The notes: generated by a model from the sequence alone, not told the origin. DNA of 64,000 nt from Deltaproteobacteria bacterium (GCA_013151235.1 JAADIO010000022.1:1-64000); one strand, 5' to 3'; numbered from the stretch's first letter, positions 9,001 through 17,668 are shown. A program made the numbers and translations.

Positions 9001-9230
9001 GCCGGGAACTCGGTCATGCCTCCTTTGTCCTGCTCCGCAAAGGGAGCAGGAAATGCCTGATCAATCCGGCCGGGCAAGGCCGGCAGGAGTGGAAAGAAAT
9101 CTCCGAACGGTATGTCCGAAACTATGTCGAAGAGATCCGGCATGGACGCTTCCCCCCGGGAGAGAAAAACTGTCCCCCTTACTGTCGATACGGAGAGATC
9201 TGCCGGAAAGGTGAAAAGGGTCGGCCATGA
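6006..9230 (+). CDS. AddB/RexB-like protein: inactivated helicase fused to Fe-S PD-(D/E)XK nuclease
   Basis: A 1074-residue protein resembling the AddB subunit of the AddAB recombination nuclease. The first ~700 residues look like a UvrD-type helicase in degenerate form: where a Walker A loop is expected (ESSRPGKRRR, residues 9-18) there is no GKT/GKS. Residues ~790-1070 are a RecB-type nuclease, with GSLYHRILE, GKIDRIDL and ILDYKTGG as the catalytic motifs. Cysteines at about 796 and 803 (AACPFQYFC) and in the C-terminal CPPYCRYGEIC frame the nuclease in the pattern of the AddB [4Fe-4S] staple. Likely role: processing DNA ends for recombination. No AddA-like helicase gene is adjacent; the next gene is a membrane protein. 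Confidence 0.85.
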   Translation: MSVVKIITESSRPGKRRRILNGILPYVRSNRCSELLILVPSNRMVEEIREALLQQESVPGFLGLRLMTFLDLARDIFQNGSFPGRIGSTPARQWRLHSILSTLPPLKPFGEIRETRGMLSLTTDFIRTLKEAGIPPEEFEASPPVRDNPHLRALGEIYRKYEKYRTAQGILDREDLLRLAAEGIRKAPSRSFTSLREIIVTGFYDFTPLQAGFLSALSTLSDLKELSIFLDAPLSSPVTVRSLKRLQHFLPGAEIRSSQRKEETPAKALHHLQQCLSTPAVKPEPVPGDESIELLEVPGRYREVEEMARRIRELHKKHGLSFHDMAVVFRNLSDYREKVREIFRSFGIPHQLTSGLPLRNNPLIRTVTALLECPRSGYRRDAVFRLLASSYLRFEPLERSTITPERIDTLAREAMIQGGRDEWKMRLKSRLDLLTTREQYLQESYGTDRDEKGHKERIDRCRSKIKDYRKCMDVLESFFDLFADLPSEATIPEFIEQLEHLRNTFHLKEQIYERDDLDLVHRDQTAFREWQELLEQLSREQMGLQRVSLADFVRLLSLTLAEKNYSPDPPQEDAVLVTDALGIRGLSRPAVLIGGLVEGIFPRNHSPSPLFSESDRQRLNKHFGPNRWIPLRSQQREEEDLFFRFAVGAAEHFLILSRPRTDGEGHPLLPSSYLDILGALFSQRIKVTCRYLNDPLPSEDPLTNEKPLYRPGELLEYTFRALSRPVTEEPDFPSLLKLLLRERWETCRSLCHGLTVQQARKEVNGSYLGHLGPDAARGIRQGEGNYSVTALERYAACPFQYFCERELKLRPVEEVEEEVGALDLGSLYHRILERFFREMEGPVTKSALAAARKRLDRIEKEELARVEKGGIPGHRKIWEIRQTEIRDVLDRFLLDEIEAFESTGEIPSHFEVTFGMKDVSRRDPLSSPDPLILPSESGEIRMEGKIDRIDLKDGEPPHFSILDYKTGGSKPPGPSGIEKGETLQLPVYAAWALGAFADGRELGHASFVLLRKGSRKCLINPAGQGRQEWKEISERYVRNYVEEIRHGRFPPGEKNCPPYCRYGEICRKGEKGRP

Positions 9231-9652
9231 TCCAGTGGATGAAATTACACGAAGTCGTCCTGCTTTGGATGGGCTTTGTGTCGATCCTCACCTTCGCGGG
9301 AACCCTCTTTACGATCCCGCTGCTGCTTGTCCGGATTCCGGAAGACTATTTTACCCGCACCGCCGGACCGCACAACCGTCGGCAATATCGTCATCCGGCA
9401 ATCAGGATCTTCGTACTCGTGATCAAGAATCTCCTGGGAATTCTCTTCATTGCGGGGGGAATCGCCATGCTCTTTCTCCCGGGCCAGGGGATCCTGACGA
9501 TCCTCATCGGAATCATTCTGACGAATTTCCCTGGAAAACCGGCCCTGGAACGGTGGCTGATCCGTCACAGCGCCGTCTATCATCCCGTGAACCGGCTTCG
9601 TAGATGGGCACATCACCCACCCCTGCAGATCCCCCATCGGGATAAAAAATAG
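9227..9652 (+). CDS. PGPGW-type small transmembrane protein
   Basis: A 141-residue protein with hydrophobic segments at about residues 12-35 and 60-95. The second contains FLPGQGILTILIGIIL, matching the PGPGW-like transmembrane family. The C-terminal tail is basic and likely cytoplasmic. Its ATG overlaps the stop of the AddB-like gene by four bases, so it is translationally coupled to it. Function is unknown; nothing in the sequence links it to DNA repair beyond position. Confidence 0.75.
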   Translation: MIQWMKLHEVVLLWMGFVSILTFAGTLFTIPLLLVRIPEDYFTRTAGPHNRRQYRHPAIRIFVLVIKNLLGILFIAGGIAMLFLPGQGILTILIGIILTNFPGKPALERWLIRHSAVYHPVNRLRRWAHHPPLQIPHRDKK

Positions 9653-9805
9653 CCTCCCGCCGGAATGTTACGGCGAGATCAATCCTCTCTTTCTCCCTCC
9701 TTTCATGAATTCTTCTAAACTTCCTCCCTCTTTCTGCCGATATGAGAGATAACGATCTTCACATTTTCAGCACATCACGGATCATCATTTCAGGAAGGTA
9801 AGACA

Positions 9806-10279
9806 ATGCCAATGGTTGCCGCGGGAAACGACCTGTGTAAAAGATTGCAGAAAAACTTCAGGTTTTTCAGTACTCTCCGGGAGGAAGAGGTGGAAGATTT
9901 TATGGAGTTTTGTGATTACCGGAAAAAACCTGCGGGAACAATGATCTGGCGGGAGGGAGATGAAGACAACTCGGCGGCATTCATCGTATCCGGACGGTTG
10001 GGAATCAAGAAGAAGACCGAATTCGAGGGAAAGCACGTCATCGTCGGGACCTATGGACAGGGTTCCGTCGTGGGGGAACTCTGTCTGTTAACCGATAACG
10101 CCCGATCCGTCAGTGCGGAAATTATCGAACCGGCGGAGATCGTGATTCTCTCCAACCGGAATTTTGAGAAACTCCTTTCCAAACACCCCATGCTGGGACT
10201 GAAGCTTCTCAAACACATTTTTCTCACCACCAGCGCCAGACTTCGGCGAACCTACGATCGGATCGCTTCAATCTTCTGA
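9806..10279 (+). CDS. Stand-alone cyclic-nucleotide-binding (CAP_ED) domain protein
   Basis: A 157-residue protein made of one cNMP-binding beta-barrel without a DNA-binding helix-turn-helix. The phosphate-binding cassette region reads GSVVGELCLLTDNARSVSAE (about 90-109), close to the CRP pattern, followed by a C-terminal helix pair. A good AGGAAGG site precedes the ATG. Such single-domain proteins usually act as regulatory subunits or structural sensors. A decayed relative of the same domain lies at 34510-34707. The gene converges on the TPR pseudogene. Ligand and partner are unknown. Confidence 0.85.
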   Translation: MPMVAAGNDLCKRLQKNFRFFSTLREEEVEDFMEFCDYRKKPAGTMIWREGDEDNSAAFIVSGRLGIKKKTEFEGKHVIVGTYGQGSVVGELCLLTDNARSVSAEIIEPAEIVILSNRNFEKLLSKHPMLGLKLLKHIFLTTSARLRRTYDRIASIF

Positions 10280-10331
10280 AAGCCTTCCCTGACTCGGGCC
10301 GACTCGAGAACCGTCCGGTCATGCTCTGCGA

Positions 10332-11204
10332 TCAGGACGGCACCGGCCGACTGAACCCACAATAGAACCGACAAGAAAAACAGTAATCGGTGAGTGCAAG
10401 ATCTATCTTCTTCCGCACCTGATAGATAAAACCGCGCCGGAAATAACCGTCGGGGGCGTCCGGTCTCAGCTTGATCATCTTCTCTGCGCTGATATGGCCC
10501 CCGCTGTATCACCGGTCATCCGGGCGGTCTCTTCCTGCACGAGATAGGCCGCGAAAAAATCCGGATGTTTCTTGATCAACTTATTCACCAGTTCCCGGGC
10601 ATTAGCATACTTCTTTGCCTTGAGGTAATAACCGGCAAGGGCCATCCTCGTCTTGACAATCTCCGGCTTGAGCTGCAAGGCCTTTTTTAATGACTCCTCT
10701 CCCAAGAGCGGCTCGTTGTTGAACAGGTGCGCTAGGCCCACCCGCAGGTAGAGATCAGGATCGTCAGACCGGTCCTTCAGTACGACACAATACTCGTCGA
10801 TCGCCGCACCGGGGCCCTTCCGCTTCATATCAAGGTGCGCCTTCTTCAGCGAGGCATCAATCCGGTGGGCAATGAGCAGAATCTCGCCGATCGCAATCTG
10901 GGCGTCAAGGCGGTCGGGATCGAGTTCCACCGTCTTCAGCAGGCTTCCGTAGGCCTGCCAGGGTTGCTGCAGTTTGAGATATGTCAGGGCCATCTGATAA
11001 TAGCCCTCCGCGTATTTCGGGTCAATCTGGAGGACATTCTTGAACTCAATCAGGACCTCCTTGTATTTCTCTTCGCTATAGTATTTTTTACTCCGATTGA
11101 GATAGTTCGTTTTTTTCTTTGATGGTTCCGCAGGCAACGGACAGGATCAGTCAAACGAAAATCAGGAGGAGGAACGGAGAAAAGGGCATCCTTCGACGTG
11201 ACAT
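10332..11204 (-). pseudogene. Decayed TPR lipoprotein gene (PEP-CTERM system type)
   Basis: Three frames are needed to read one TPR lipoprotein. Frame A from ATG 11204 gives a lipoprotein signal with a lipobox (LSVACG) but has an in-frame TGA inside the hydrophobic core. After the Cys the reading continues only in frame B (positions 11137-10475, 220 codons), which holds at least five TPR repeats such as YYSEEKYKEVLIEFKNVLQI. It ends at a stop after GDTAGAISAQRR. The next repeat (KLRPDAPDGYFRRGFIYQV) continues in frame C to a stop near 10332. The repeats resemble the TPR lipoproteins of PEP-CTERM/exopolysaccharide loci, which are often much longer. One stop, two frameshifts and a missing C-terminus argue for a pseudogene. 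Confidence 0.8.
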
Positions 11205-11306
11205 GAGCACCTCTCTCTTACGGGATTGATGTTCTTCCGTCCCCCCTCTGGACGAACCGGGAGCCGGAGAAGATAGATGAGAGGCAAACTCCATCCGAAG
11301 CAACAA

Positions 11307-11900
11307 CTAAGAGGACTTCCGTTCCAGCCGATTCATGGCCGCCATGAGGAAACCGAGCATGAAAAAAGCACCGGGGGGGAGGATCATCAAAAGCATCGGG
11401 AGATATCCCTTCCCGAAGAGGGCAACCCCTAAGAGCGATCCGTTCCCCAAAACTTCCCGGATACTTCCAAGCAGTGTAAGGGAGAGAGTAAAACCGGCCC
11501 CCATCCCGAGACCATCCAGGATGGAATAGAAAACACCATATTGAGAAGCGAAGGCCTCCGCCCGCCCCAGGATGATACAGTTCACAACAATCAGGGGAAT
11601 AAAGAGCCCCAAAGATTTATGAAGATCGTGGGCAAAGGCATTCATCATGAGATCTACAACCGTCACGAAGGAGGCAATCAGGATGATGAATGCAGGAATC
11701 CGGACGCCCCGCGGGATGACCTTCCTCAGAAGGGAGACGGCCGCGTTGGAACAGACCAGGACCGCAAGGGTGGCCGCCCCCATACCGAATCCATTGACTG
11801 CGCTCGTCGTCACCGCCAACGTCGGGCACATCCCGAGGACCAGTCGAAAGGTCGGATTCTCTTTCCAGAGACCCTTGGTAAATTCGTGTATCGCTTTCAT
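11307..11900 (-). CDS. rnfE: Rnf complex subunit E (NqrD/RnfE family)
   Basis: A 197-residue integral membrane protein with six predicted hydrophobic segments. It is a subunit of the Rnf complex, which couples ferredoxin:NAD+ electron transfer to sodium or proton translocation. Family marks include the N-terminal KENPTFRLVLGMCPTLAVT and the mid-membrane IVVNCIILGRAEAFAS. The conserved Cys residues of these two motifs are the proposed intramembrane iron-sulfur ligands shared with RnfA. It is last in the rnfC-D-G-E order, four bases after rnfG. No rnfA or rnfB follows, which is unusual. Confidence 0.95.
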   Translation of the reverse strand: MKAIHEFTKGLWKENPTFRLVLGMCPTLAVTTSAVNGFGMGAATLAVLVCSNAAVSLLRKVIPRGVRIPAFIILIASFVTVVDLMMNAFAHDLHKSLGLFIPLIVVNCIILGRAEAFASQYGVFYSILDGLGMGAGFTLSLTLLGSIREVLGNGSLLGVALFGKGYLPMLLMILPPGAFFMLGFLMAAMNRLERKSS

Positions 11901-11904
11901 TAGA

Positions 11905-12504
11905 TCAATTCTCCCGGAATTCCCTCTTATAGAACTCCAGCCCTTTCTTCACGGCTTTGACCACCGCCCGGGGAGAGATGGTGGCACCGGTAATCTGATC
12001 AATCTCTCCGCCGTCCCGTTTGACCTTGAGGTTGTTCTTCAGGGATTTCCCGATCAGCCCCCCGGGTCCGCTTCCCCGGCCGGGCCAGGTCTTAACACTT
12101 GAGATTTTGGCCCCCAATCCGGGCGTCTCGGAAAGACTGATGATCTCGATCCCCGTGATCACCCCTTTCGGGTTCACCCCCATCATGATCTCGATGGGAC
12201 CGCCGTAGCCGTCGGGTGCCACAACCAGGAAGGCCCGGCCCACAACGTTGCCGTCCTTCTTTCCGATATAAACCCTCCGTACAATATCGTTTCCCTTTCC
12301 GTCCTTGCCGATGATCTTATCGACAAATTCGGCATCGGCCTTGTTGTTGTACGGAGGTAAAACAGCCTTGATGGCCCGGCGGACCTCCTCCGCCTTGGCC
12401 TCGGCAATCGGTCCCTTCGTCACATCATAGACCTTTGCCAGAATCCCGGCGGACAGGATACAGAAGAGTCCCAGGACGATCACTAATTTCAGAGTATCAC
12501 GCAT
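11905..12504 (-). CDS. rnfG: Rnf complex subunit G (FMN-binding)
   Basis: A 199-residue protein with one N-terminal membrane anchor (about residues 8-25) and an extracytoplasmic FMN-binding domain. The flavinylation motif is QITGATISPRAVV near the C-terminus, where the Thr of GAT carries covalent FMN. It transfers electrons between membrane and periplasmic cofactors of Rnf. It is separated from rnfD by 278 bases that hold a small palindromic mobile element, while rnfE follows after four bases. Confidence 0.95.
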   Translation of the reverse strand: MRDTLKLVIVLGLFCILSAGILAKVYDVTKGPIAEAKAEEVRRAIKAVLPPYNNKADAEFVDKIIGKDGKGNDIVRRVYIGKKDGNVVGRAFLVVAPDGYGGPIEIMMGVNPKGVITGIEIISLSETPGLGAKISSVKTWPGRGSGPGGLIGKSLKNNLKVKRDGGEIDQITGATISPRAVVKAVKKGLEFYKREFREN

Positions 12505-12582
12505 CGCACCATCCGATTCCCGATTTCAATTTCCCAATTCCTGTTTTCCGGTTCCCGATTTCGAATCGCTATTTACAAATTT

Positions 12583-12761
12583 GATGAAGTCGTAAAAAGT
12601 CCGTTCGACCCTTCGACACGCTCAGGGCGAACGGTGTAAGTCATTGATATTCCGTTCGTGTGGTTCGGCCGGCTTCCGAGCATGGTGAGCTTGCCGAACC
12701 ACATGCTCGGAAGCCTGTCGAACCATGAACGGAATCCGAAAACGACTTTTTACGACACCAT
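12583..12761. mobile_element. MITE-like palindromic element, copy 1
   Basis: A ~179-bp element with terminal inverted repeats: left end GATGAAGTCGTAAAAAGTC, right end GACTTTTTACGACACCAT. It is flanked by a 7-bp direct repeat CAAATTT (12576-12582 and 12762-12768), which looks like a target duplication. The interior can form a long hairpin and contains the widespread 'ttcgac..gctcagggcgaacgg' motif. A second copy lies at 39789-39966. It has no coding capacity and so must have been moved by a transposase in trans. It splits rnfD from rnfG. Confidence 0.85.
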
Positions 12762-12782
12762 CAAATTTCTGATTCCTAATTT

Positions 12783-13862
12783 CTAATTCCCGTTCCCCCG
12801 CGTTCCGAAGGTCCCCGGTTTCACCCATCGGTCGATCAGCGGGGTTGCGGCATTCATCAGGAGAATCGCAAAGGAGACTCCTTCCGGATAGCCGCCCCAG
12901 AAACGGATCGTCATCGTGATCAGGCCGCACCCCACGCCGAAGACCAGCATCCCCCGGTGGGTCACCGGGCTGGTAACCAGGTCGGTGGCCATGAAGAAAG
13001 CGCCGAGGATCAGTCCGCCCGTGACCAGATGAAACTGCGGCGGAGCATAACGGTTCGGATCGATGCCGTGAAAGAGCGCCGCAATCACCAGAACCGTCCC
13101 TAAAAAGCTGAAAGGAATATGCCATGTGATCACCCGTTTCGCAATCAGGTAGAGCCCCCCGATGATCAGGGCCAGGGCCGAGATCTCACCTAAACTCCCG
13201 CCGACATGCCCCAGGAAGGGATCGATGAGGGAGAGATGAGCGATTCCGGAAAGGTCATGATGGAGAAGAATGGACTCCTTCATTCTTCCTAATGGCGTGG
13301 CCCCCGTTACGGTGTCGACCCCCCGCTGGAAAAAGGGCTGCGCCTTCGGCCAGGTCGTCATCTGGACGGGCCAGGAGATCAGGAGGACCACACGGGCGAC
13401 AAGAGCCGGGTTGAACAGGTTGTACCCCAGCCCCCCGTAGAGCTGTTTTCCGATGATAATGGCGACACCGCTTCCGACGACGCAGAGCCACCAGGGGGCG
13501 CCGGCCGGCAGATTCATGGCCAGCAAAATTCCCGTCAGGGCGGCACTCAGATCACCAACCGTCACGGTACGATGCATGATCCGTTGCAGGAGTACCTCAA
13601 ACCCGATCGCCGTAACGGTCGTAATCAGGAGGACCCGGAGGGCATCAAAACCGAAAAAATAGAGCCCGACGAGCAGGCCCGGTACCAGCGCCAGGATCAC
13701 ATTGTGCATCAACAGAGGGATCGACTCCCCGCTTGCAATATGGGGAGAAGAGGAAAGGACCAGCGGCTCCGCAGCGGCCTCTTCCTTTTTCTTGACCGGC
13801 GCCTTATTCCCTTTCTCATTCGGCGCCGGTTTCGACGTTGTCTCTTTTTTTTCTTCCGCCAT
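12783..13862 (-). CDS. rnfD: Rnf complex subunit D (membrane flavoprotein)
   Basis: A 359-residue NqrB/RnfD-family protein with about nine hydrophobic segments. The covalent FMN site is DTVTGATPLGRMK, with the Thr of GAT as the expected attachment residue. An extended charged N-terminus (about 30 residues rich in Lys, Glu and Pro) precedes the membrane domain and is longer than usual. It lies 233 bases after rnfC, and the gap holds a repeat tract. Confidence 0.95.
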   Translation of the reverse strand: MAEEKKETTSKPAPNEKGNKAPVKKKEEAAAEPLVLSSSPHIASGESIPLLMHNVILALVPGLLVGLYFFGFDALRVLLITTVTAIGFEVLLQRIMHRTVTVGDLSAALTGILLAMNLPAGAPWWLCVVGSGVAIIIGKQLYGGLGYNLFNPALVARVVLLISWPVQMTTWPKAQPFFQRGVDTVTGATPLGRMKESILLHHDLSGIAHLSLIDPFLGHVGGSLGEISALALIIGGLYLIAKRVITWHIPFSFLGTVLVIAALFHGIDPNRYAPPQFHLVTGGLILGAFFMATDLVTSPVTHRGMLVFGVGCGLITMTIRFWGGYPEGVSFAILLMNAATPLIDRWVKPGTFGTRGNGN

Positions 13863-13979
13863 AATCCCTGTGACCGATCCTTACGTACCCGGTTTGTTGT
13901 TGTCAGGCATTCTTACTCGCAATTTTACTCTTAATCCTAACCAGATGATCTTAAAAATGGATTAAGGTTACGATGAAGA

Positions 13980-14095
13980 TTAAGAGCAATCCCCTGCTCC
14001 CCTGTCCCTAAGATTTTCCCCCGTGCTCCCCGTGGTCAATGCTTTTGATCTTGCCTTTGCCCCTCTGTGCCTCTGCCCCTTTGCCCCTCTGCCTG
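13980..14095. repeat. Purine-tract intergenic repeat (gcagaggcacagagg type)
   Basis: On the complement this spacer is a run of 'caaaggggcagaggcacagagggg' type units followed by 'gaccacggggagcacggggg'. Similar tracts occur at 28730-28815 and 54661-54810, and a shorter one near 49925-49985. All are in gaps between minus-strand genes. Such low-complexity spacers recur in many large bacterial genomes. No function can be read. Confidence 0.6.
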
Positions 14096-15418
14096 TTACT
14101 TCTTCTTCCGGGCCATCACCTCGGCCTTGCCGAACCGGATCAGGTGCACCAGCGGCCGGGCGGCCGGGCAAATAAAGGCACAGGAGCCGCACTCGATACA
14201 GTCGAGGATCCGGTTCCCTTCCAGTTCGTCCATGACGCCCGCCTCCACGTAGACACCCAACAGACTCGGGTTGATCCGCATGGGACAGGCTTCCACACAT
14301 TTTCCACACCGAATGCAGGGGCGGGAATCTTTCAGTTTCAGGTCTTCCTCCCGGAAGACCAGGATCCCCGAAGTACCCTTGATCACCGGGACTTCCAGTG
14401 AGTACTGGGTCATTCCCATCATGGGGCCGCCGGAGATGACCTTCCCTCTTTTGCCTTTAAACCCGCCGCAGTAGTCGATCAGCTCCGAGAAGGGGGTCCC
14501 GATCCGGACCCGGAGGTTCTTCGGATCCCGGATGCCCGGGCCGGTAACGGTCGTCACCCGTTCAATGAGCGGCATCCCGTCATGAACAGCACAGTAGATG
14601 GCAGACGCAGTTCCCACGTTCTGGACCACCACCCCCACATCCATAGGCAGCCCACCCGAAGGGACTTCCCGGTTCAGGATGGCCTTGATCAACTGCTTCT
14701 CCGCCCCCTGCGGATATTTCACCTTGAGGGGAACCACCTCAATCCCCGGAAGGGATACAGCCTCCCGGGACATCACCTCGATGGCATCCGGCTTATTCCG
14801 TTCGATTCCGACAACCCCTCGCGAGACCCCCAGAACTTTCATGAGAATCGAAAGACCGCCGAGGATCTTCTCCGGCGCCTCCAGCATGAGACGGTGATCG
14901 GCCGTCAGGAACGGTTCGCATTCCACGCCATTCACGATGACCGTATCAATCGATTTCTCGGCCGGCGGGGAGAGCTTCACATGGGTCGGGAAGGTCGCCC
15001 CGCCCATGCCGACGATCCCCGCGTCCCGGATCTTTGTCTTCAATTCCCCGGGAGAAAGAGAAAGAAAATCCTCACATCCCGAAAGGCCGTCGAATTTCCG
15101 GTCTTCCCCGTCGGAGTCGATCACAACGGAAGGAACATCCCGCCCGATTGCGTGCGGCATGGGTGCCACGGCGGTCACGATCCCGGAGATGGAGGCATGG
15201 ACCGGCGCCGAGACAAACCCCTTTGCACCGCCGATCGGCTGCCCAGCGGAAACGGTTTCTTTTACCTTGACCAGAGCTTCACAGGGAGCTCCGATATGCT
15301 GCTGCAGGGGGATGACAACCCGCTTCGGCAGCGGAAGATTTTCGATCGTTTTCCGTTCCGTATAGTGTTTTTCTTCGGGAGGGTGAATCCCCCCTGCCGG
15401 AAAGGTAAGTGTCTTCAA
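14096..15418 (-). CDS. rnfC: Rnf complex subunit C (NADH/flavin, 2[4Fe-4S])
   Basis: A 440-residue soluble Rnf subunit that exchanges electrons with NAD(H). The N-terminal part includes FPAGGIHPPEEKHYTE, then the nucleotide- and FMN-binding fold with GIVGMGGATFPTHVKL (about 135-150). Two ferredoxin clusters follow: CIRCGKCVEACP (about 368-379) and CIECGSCAFICP (about 407-418). It is the first gene of the rnfC-D-G-E group; nrdR precedes it by 18 bases, so the operon may be read from further upstream. Confidence 0.96.
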   Translation of the reverse strand: MKTLTFPAGGIHPPEEKHYTERKTIENLPLPKRVVIPLQQHIGAPCEALVKVKETVSAGQPIGGAKGFVSAPVHASISGIVTAVAPMPHAIGRDVPSVVIDSDGEDRKFDGLSGCEDFLSLSPGELKTKIRDAGIVGMGGATFPTHVKLSPPAEKSIDTVIVNGVECEPFLTADHRLMLEAPEKILGGLSILMKVLGVSRGVVGIERNKPDAIEVMSREAVSLPGIEVVPLKVKYPQGAEKQLIKAILNREVPSGGLPMDVGVVVQNVGTASAIYCAVHDGMPLIERVTTVTGPGIRDPKNLRVRIGTPFSELIDYCGGFKGKRGKVISGGPMMGMTQYSLEVPVIKGTSGILVFREEDLKLKDSRPCIRCGKCVEACPMRINPSLLGVYVEAGVMDELEGNRILDCIECGSCAFICPAARPLVHLIRFGKAEVMARKKK

Positions 15419-15436
15419 ATTATCTACCTTGAAAAA

Positions 15437-15913
15437 TTATTTTTCTCCGGACTGCCGCCCCCGGACTTGAATAATCTCCTGCAGTTCATGCATGAAATCT
15501 TCGATATCCTTGAAGGAACGATAGACCGAGGCAAACCGGACGTAGGCAACATCATCGGTCTGATGGAGAAGGGACATGATCTCCTCGCCGATCTCCCCGC
15601 TTGCAATCTCCTTTTCCATCCGCTCCTGGAACTTCCGCTCGATCTTGTCCACCATCGACTCGATGGTGTCCATACTGACCCCCCGTTTCTGACAGGCCTT
15701 GACGATCCCGTCCCGGATCTTCTTCCGGTCGAAAGGTTCCCGGCGGTTGTCTTTCTTGATCACCATCGGAAGGATTTCTTCCACCCGCTCGTGGGTGGTG
15801 AAACGGCGTTCGCACTGCAGGCATTCCCGACGTCGACGGATGACATCTCCTTCGCGCCGCAGGCGCGAATCGACGACCTTGTTCTCTTTGTGACCGCAGA
15901 ACGGACATTTCAC
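15437..15913 (-). CDS. nrdR: Transcriptional repressor NrdR
   Basis: A 158-residue regulator of ribonucleotide reductase genes. The N-terminal zinc ribbon has Cys3/Cys6 (CPFC) and Cys31/Cys34 (CLQC). Residues ~48-138 are an ATP-cone domain that senses ATP/dATP, starting with [16 protein letters not shown]. The length is typical. It follows comEB and glyA, both of nucleotide and one-carbon metabolism, as in many Desulfobacterota. Confidence 0.97.
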   Translation of the reverse strand: MKCPFCGHKENKVVDSRLRREGDVIRRRRECLQCERRFTTHERVEEILPMVIKKDNRREPFDRKKIRDGIVKACQKRGVSMDTIESMVDKIERKFQERMEKEIASGEIGEEIMSLLHQTDDVAYVRFASVYRSFKDIEDFMHELQEIIQVRGRQSGEK

Positions 15914-15923
15914 GGGAGCCTCC

Positions 15924-16427
15924 TCAAGGGACTTCCCCCACTTCCGAATCGTGCCATTGGATCAACTCCACACCGGCTTCCGCCAGCATCTCACGGGAGA
16001 GTAAATCCGGATAATCACCTTCGTAATAAATCCTGCGAATCCCTGCATTGATAATCATCTTCGAGCAGATCATACAGGGAAGATTGGTACAGTACAGATC
16101 GGCGCCTTCGATACTGATCCCATGCTTGGCGGCCTGAATGATGGCGTTCTGTTCCGCATGGAGGGCCCGGCAGAGTTCGTGCCGCTCACCGGAGGGGACA
16201 TTCATCTGTTCCCGGAGACAGCCGATTTCAAGGCAATGACGAGTCCCCGAAGGGGATCCATTGTAACCGGTCGTCAGGATATTCTTATCCTTGACGATCA
16301 CCGCACCGATATGACGGCGCAGGCAGGTGGAACGGCTCTTCACCATATGGGTGATGTCCATGAAATATTCTTCCCAGGAGGGACGCTTCATATTCCTGAG
16401 GGCTCCGGTAAAGAGATGATCCTTCAT
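15924..16427 (-). CDS. comEB: Deoxycytidylate (dCMP) deaminase, ComEB family
   Basis: A 167-residue zinc deaminase converting dCMP to dUMP for thymidylate synthesis. The active site HAEQNAI (His ligand and catalytic Glu, near residue 90) and the CTNLPCMIC motif (two Cys ligands, near residue 118) are intact. The extra TGYNGSPSG segment is typical of dCMP rather than cytidine deaminases. Its start overlaps the glyA stop by four bases, so the two are translationally coupled. Confidence 0.93.
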   Translation of the reverse strand: MKDHLFTGALRNMKRPSWEEYFMDITHMVKSRSTCLRRHIGAVIVKDKNILTTGYNGSPSGTRHCLEIGCLREQMNVPSGERHELCRALHAEQNAIIQAAKHGISIEGADLYCTNLPCMICSKMIINAGIRRIYYEGDYPDLLSREMLAEAGVELIQWHDSEVGEVP

Positions 16428-17668
16428 TCCGCCAGCCGGTCGGTATAGACGGGGAAATTTTCGTTCAATTGCGCCACCTCCTGACGCACCGACCGGACAA
16501 CCTCCTCCGAATCGATATTCTGCAAAACCCGATCAATAAAATCGACAATCCTGCGGGCCTCCTCCTCCTTCATTCCCCGGGTCGTAATAATCGGCGTCCC
16601 GATCCGGATACCGCTGGTGATGGTCGGCGGCGCCGTATCGAAGGGAATTACATTCTTGTTCAGCGTAATTCCGGCACGATCCAACGCCTTTTCGGCCCGG
16701 TCACCGGAAATCCCCGTCTCACTGAGATCAACCAGCATAAGATGGTTGTCGGTCCCCCCGGAGACAATTCTGTACCCCCGATCCTGCAGCTCCTCCGACA
16801 TGGTCCGGGCATTCTTGATGACCTGCGCCTGGTACTCCCTGAAGGTCGGCAGCATCGCCTCTTTCAGGGCCACGGCCTTTCCCGCGATGGTGTGCATGAG
16901 AGGCCCTCCCTGCATGCCGGGAAAAATCGTATGATCCAGAGCCCGACCGAATTTCTCCTTGCAGAAAATCATCCCCCCCCGGGGGCCGCGCAGGGTCTTA
17001 TGCGTCGTCGTCGTTACGAAATCGGCAAGCGGCGTGGGGTTGGGATGGAGCCCCACCGCGATGAGGCCTGCAATGTGGGCGATATCCACCATGAGATAAG
17101 CGCCGACCTCGTCGGCAATACTGCGAAAAGCATCAAAATCTATCGTCCGGGAATAGGCCGATGCGCCGGCAACAATCATCTGCGGACGAAGCGTCCGGGC
17201 CGTCTCCCGGACCTCGTCGTAATCGATCCGTCCGGTTTCACGGGAGACCCCGTAGGAATGGGACCCATAGAGTTTGCCTGAAATGTTCACGGAGGCTCCG
17301 TGGCTCAGATGCCCCCCGTGAGAGAGCGACATCCCCAGGATCTTATCCCCCGGTTCGAGTACGGTCAGATAAACCGCCAGGTTGGCCGAGGTCCCGGAGT
17401 GCGGCTGGACATTCACATGCTCGGCACCGAAGATCTTCTTCGCCCGGTCGATCGCCAACTGTTCCACACGGTCCACGTTCTCGCAGCCGCCGTAGTAGCG
17501 ATGCCCCGGATACCCCTCAGCGTACTTGTTCGTCATCACCGACCCCTGCACATCGAGGACCGCTTGACTGACGTAGTTCTCCGACGCGATCAGAACAATC
17601 TGTTCATTTTCCCGGAGGGCCTCATCCCGCAGGGCATCCGCCACTTCCGGATCCAATTCTCTTAACAA
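16424..17668 (-). CDS. glyA: Serine hydroxymethyltransferase
   Basis: A PLP enzyme that interconverts serine and glycine with tetrahydrofolate. I chose the TTG at 17668 (GAAGG ribosome-binding site 8 bases upstream), giving 414 residues, the usual length; a longer frame to 17731 would overlap rpiB. The PLP-lysine motif [13 protein letters not shown] lies near residue 223, and IASENYVS and [13 protein letters not shown] mark the N-terminal region. The rpiB stop is 19 bases upstream and comEB overlaps downstream. Confidence 0.96.
   Translation of the reverse strand: MLRELDPEVADALRDEALRENEQIVLIASENYVSQAVLDVQGSVMTNKYAEGYPGHRYYGGCENVDRVEQLAIDRAKKIFGAEHVNVQPHSGTSANLAVYLTVLEPGDKILGMSLSHGGHLSHGASVNISGKLYGSHSYGVSRETGRIDYDEVRETARTLRPQMIVAGASAYSRTIDFDAFRSIADEVGAYLMVDIAHIAGLIAVGLHPNPTPLADFVTTTTHKTLRGPRGGMIFCKEKFGRALDHTIFPGMQGGPLMHTIAGKAVALKEAMLPTFREYQAQVIKNARTMSEELQDRGYRIVSGGTDNHLMLVDLSETGISGDRAEKALDRAGITLNKNVIPFDTAPPTITSGIRIGTPIITTRGMKEEEARRIVDFIDRVLQNIDSEEVVRSVRQEVAQLNENFPVYTDRLAE

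Noticed and set aside
14582-16051. 489-codon open frame on the plus strand across rnfC, nrdR and comEB
   Set aside because: It is exactly antisense to three well-supported genes, has no family resemblance, and its composition (His/Asp/Pro-rich) is what antisense frames of G+C-rich genes give.
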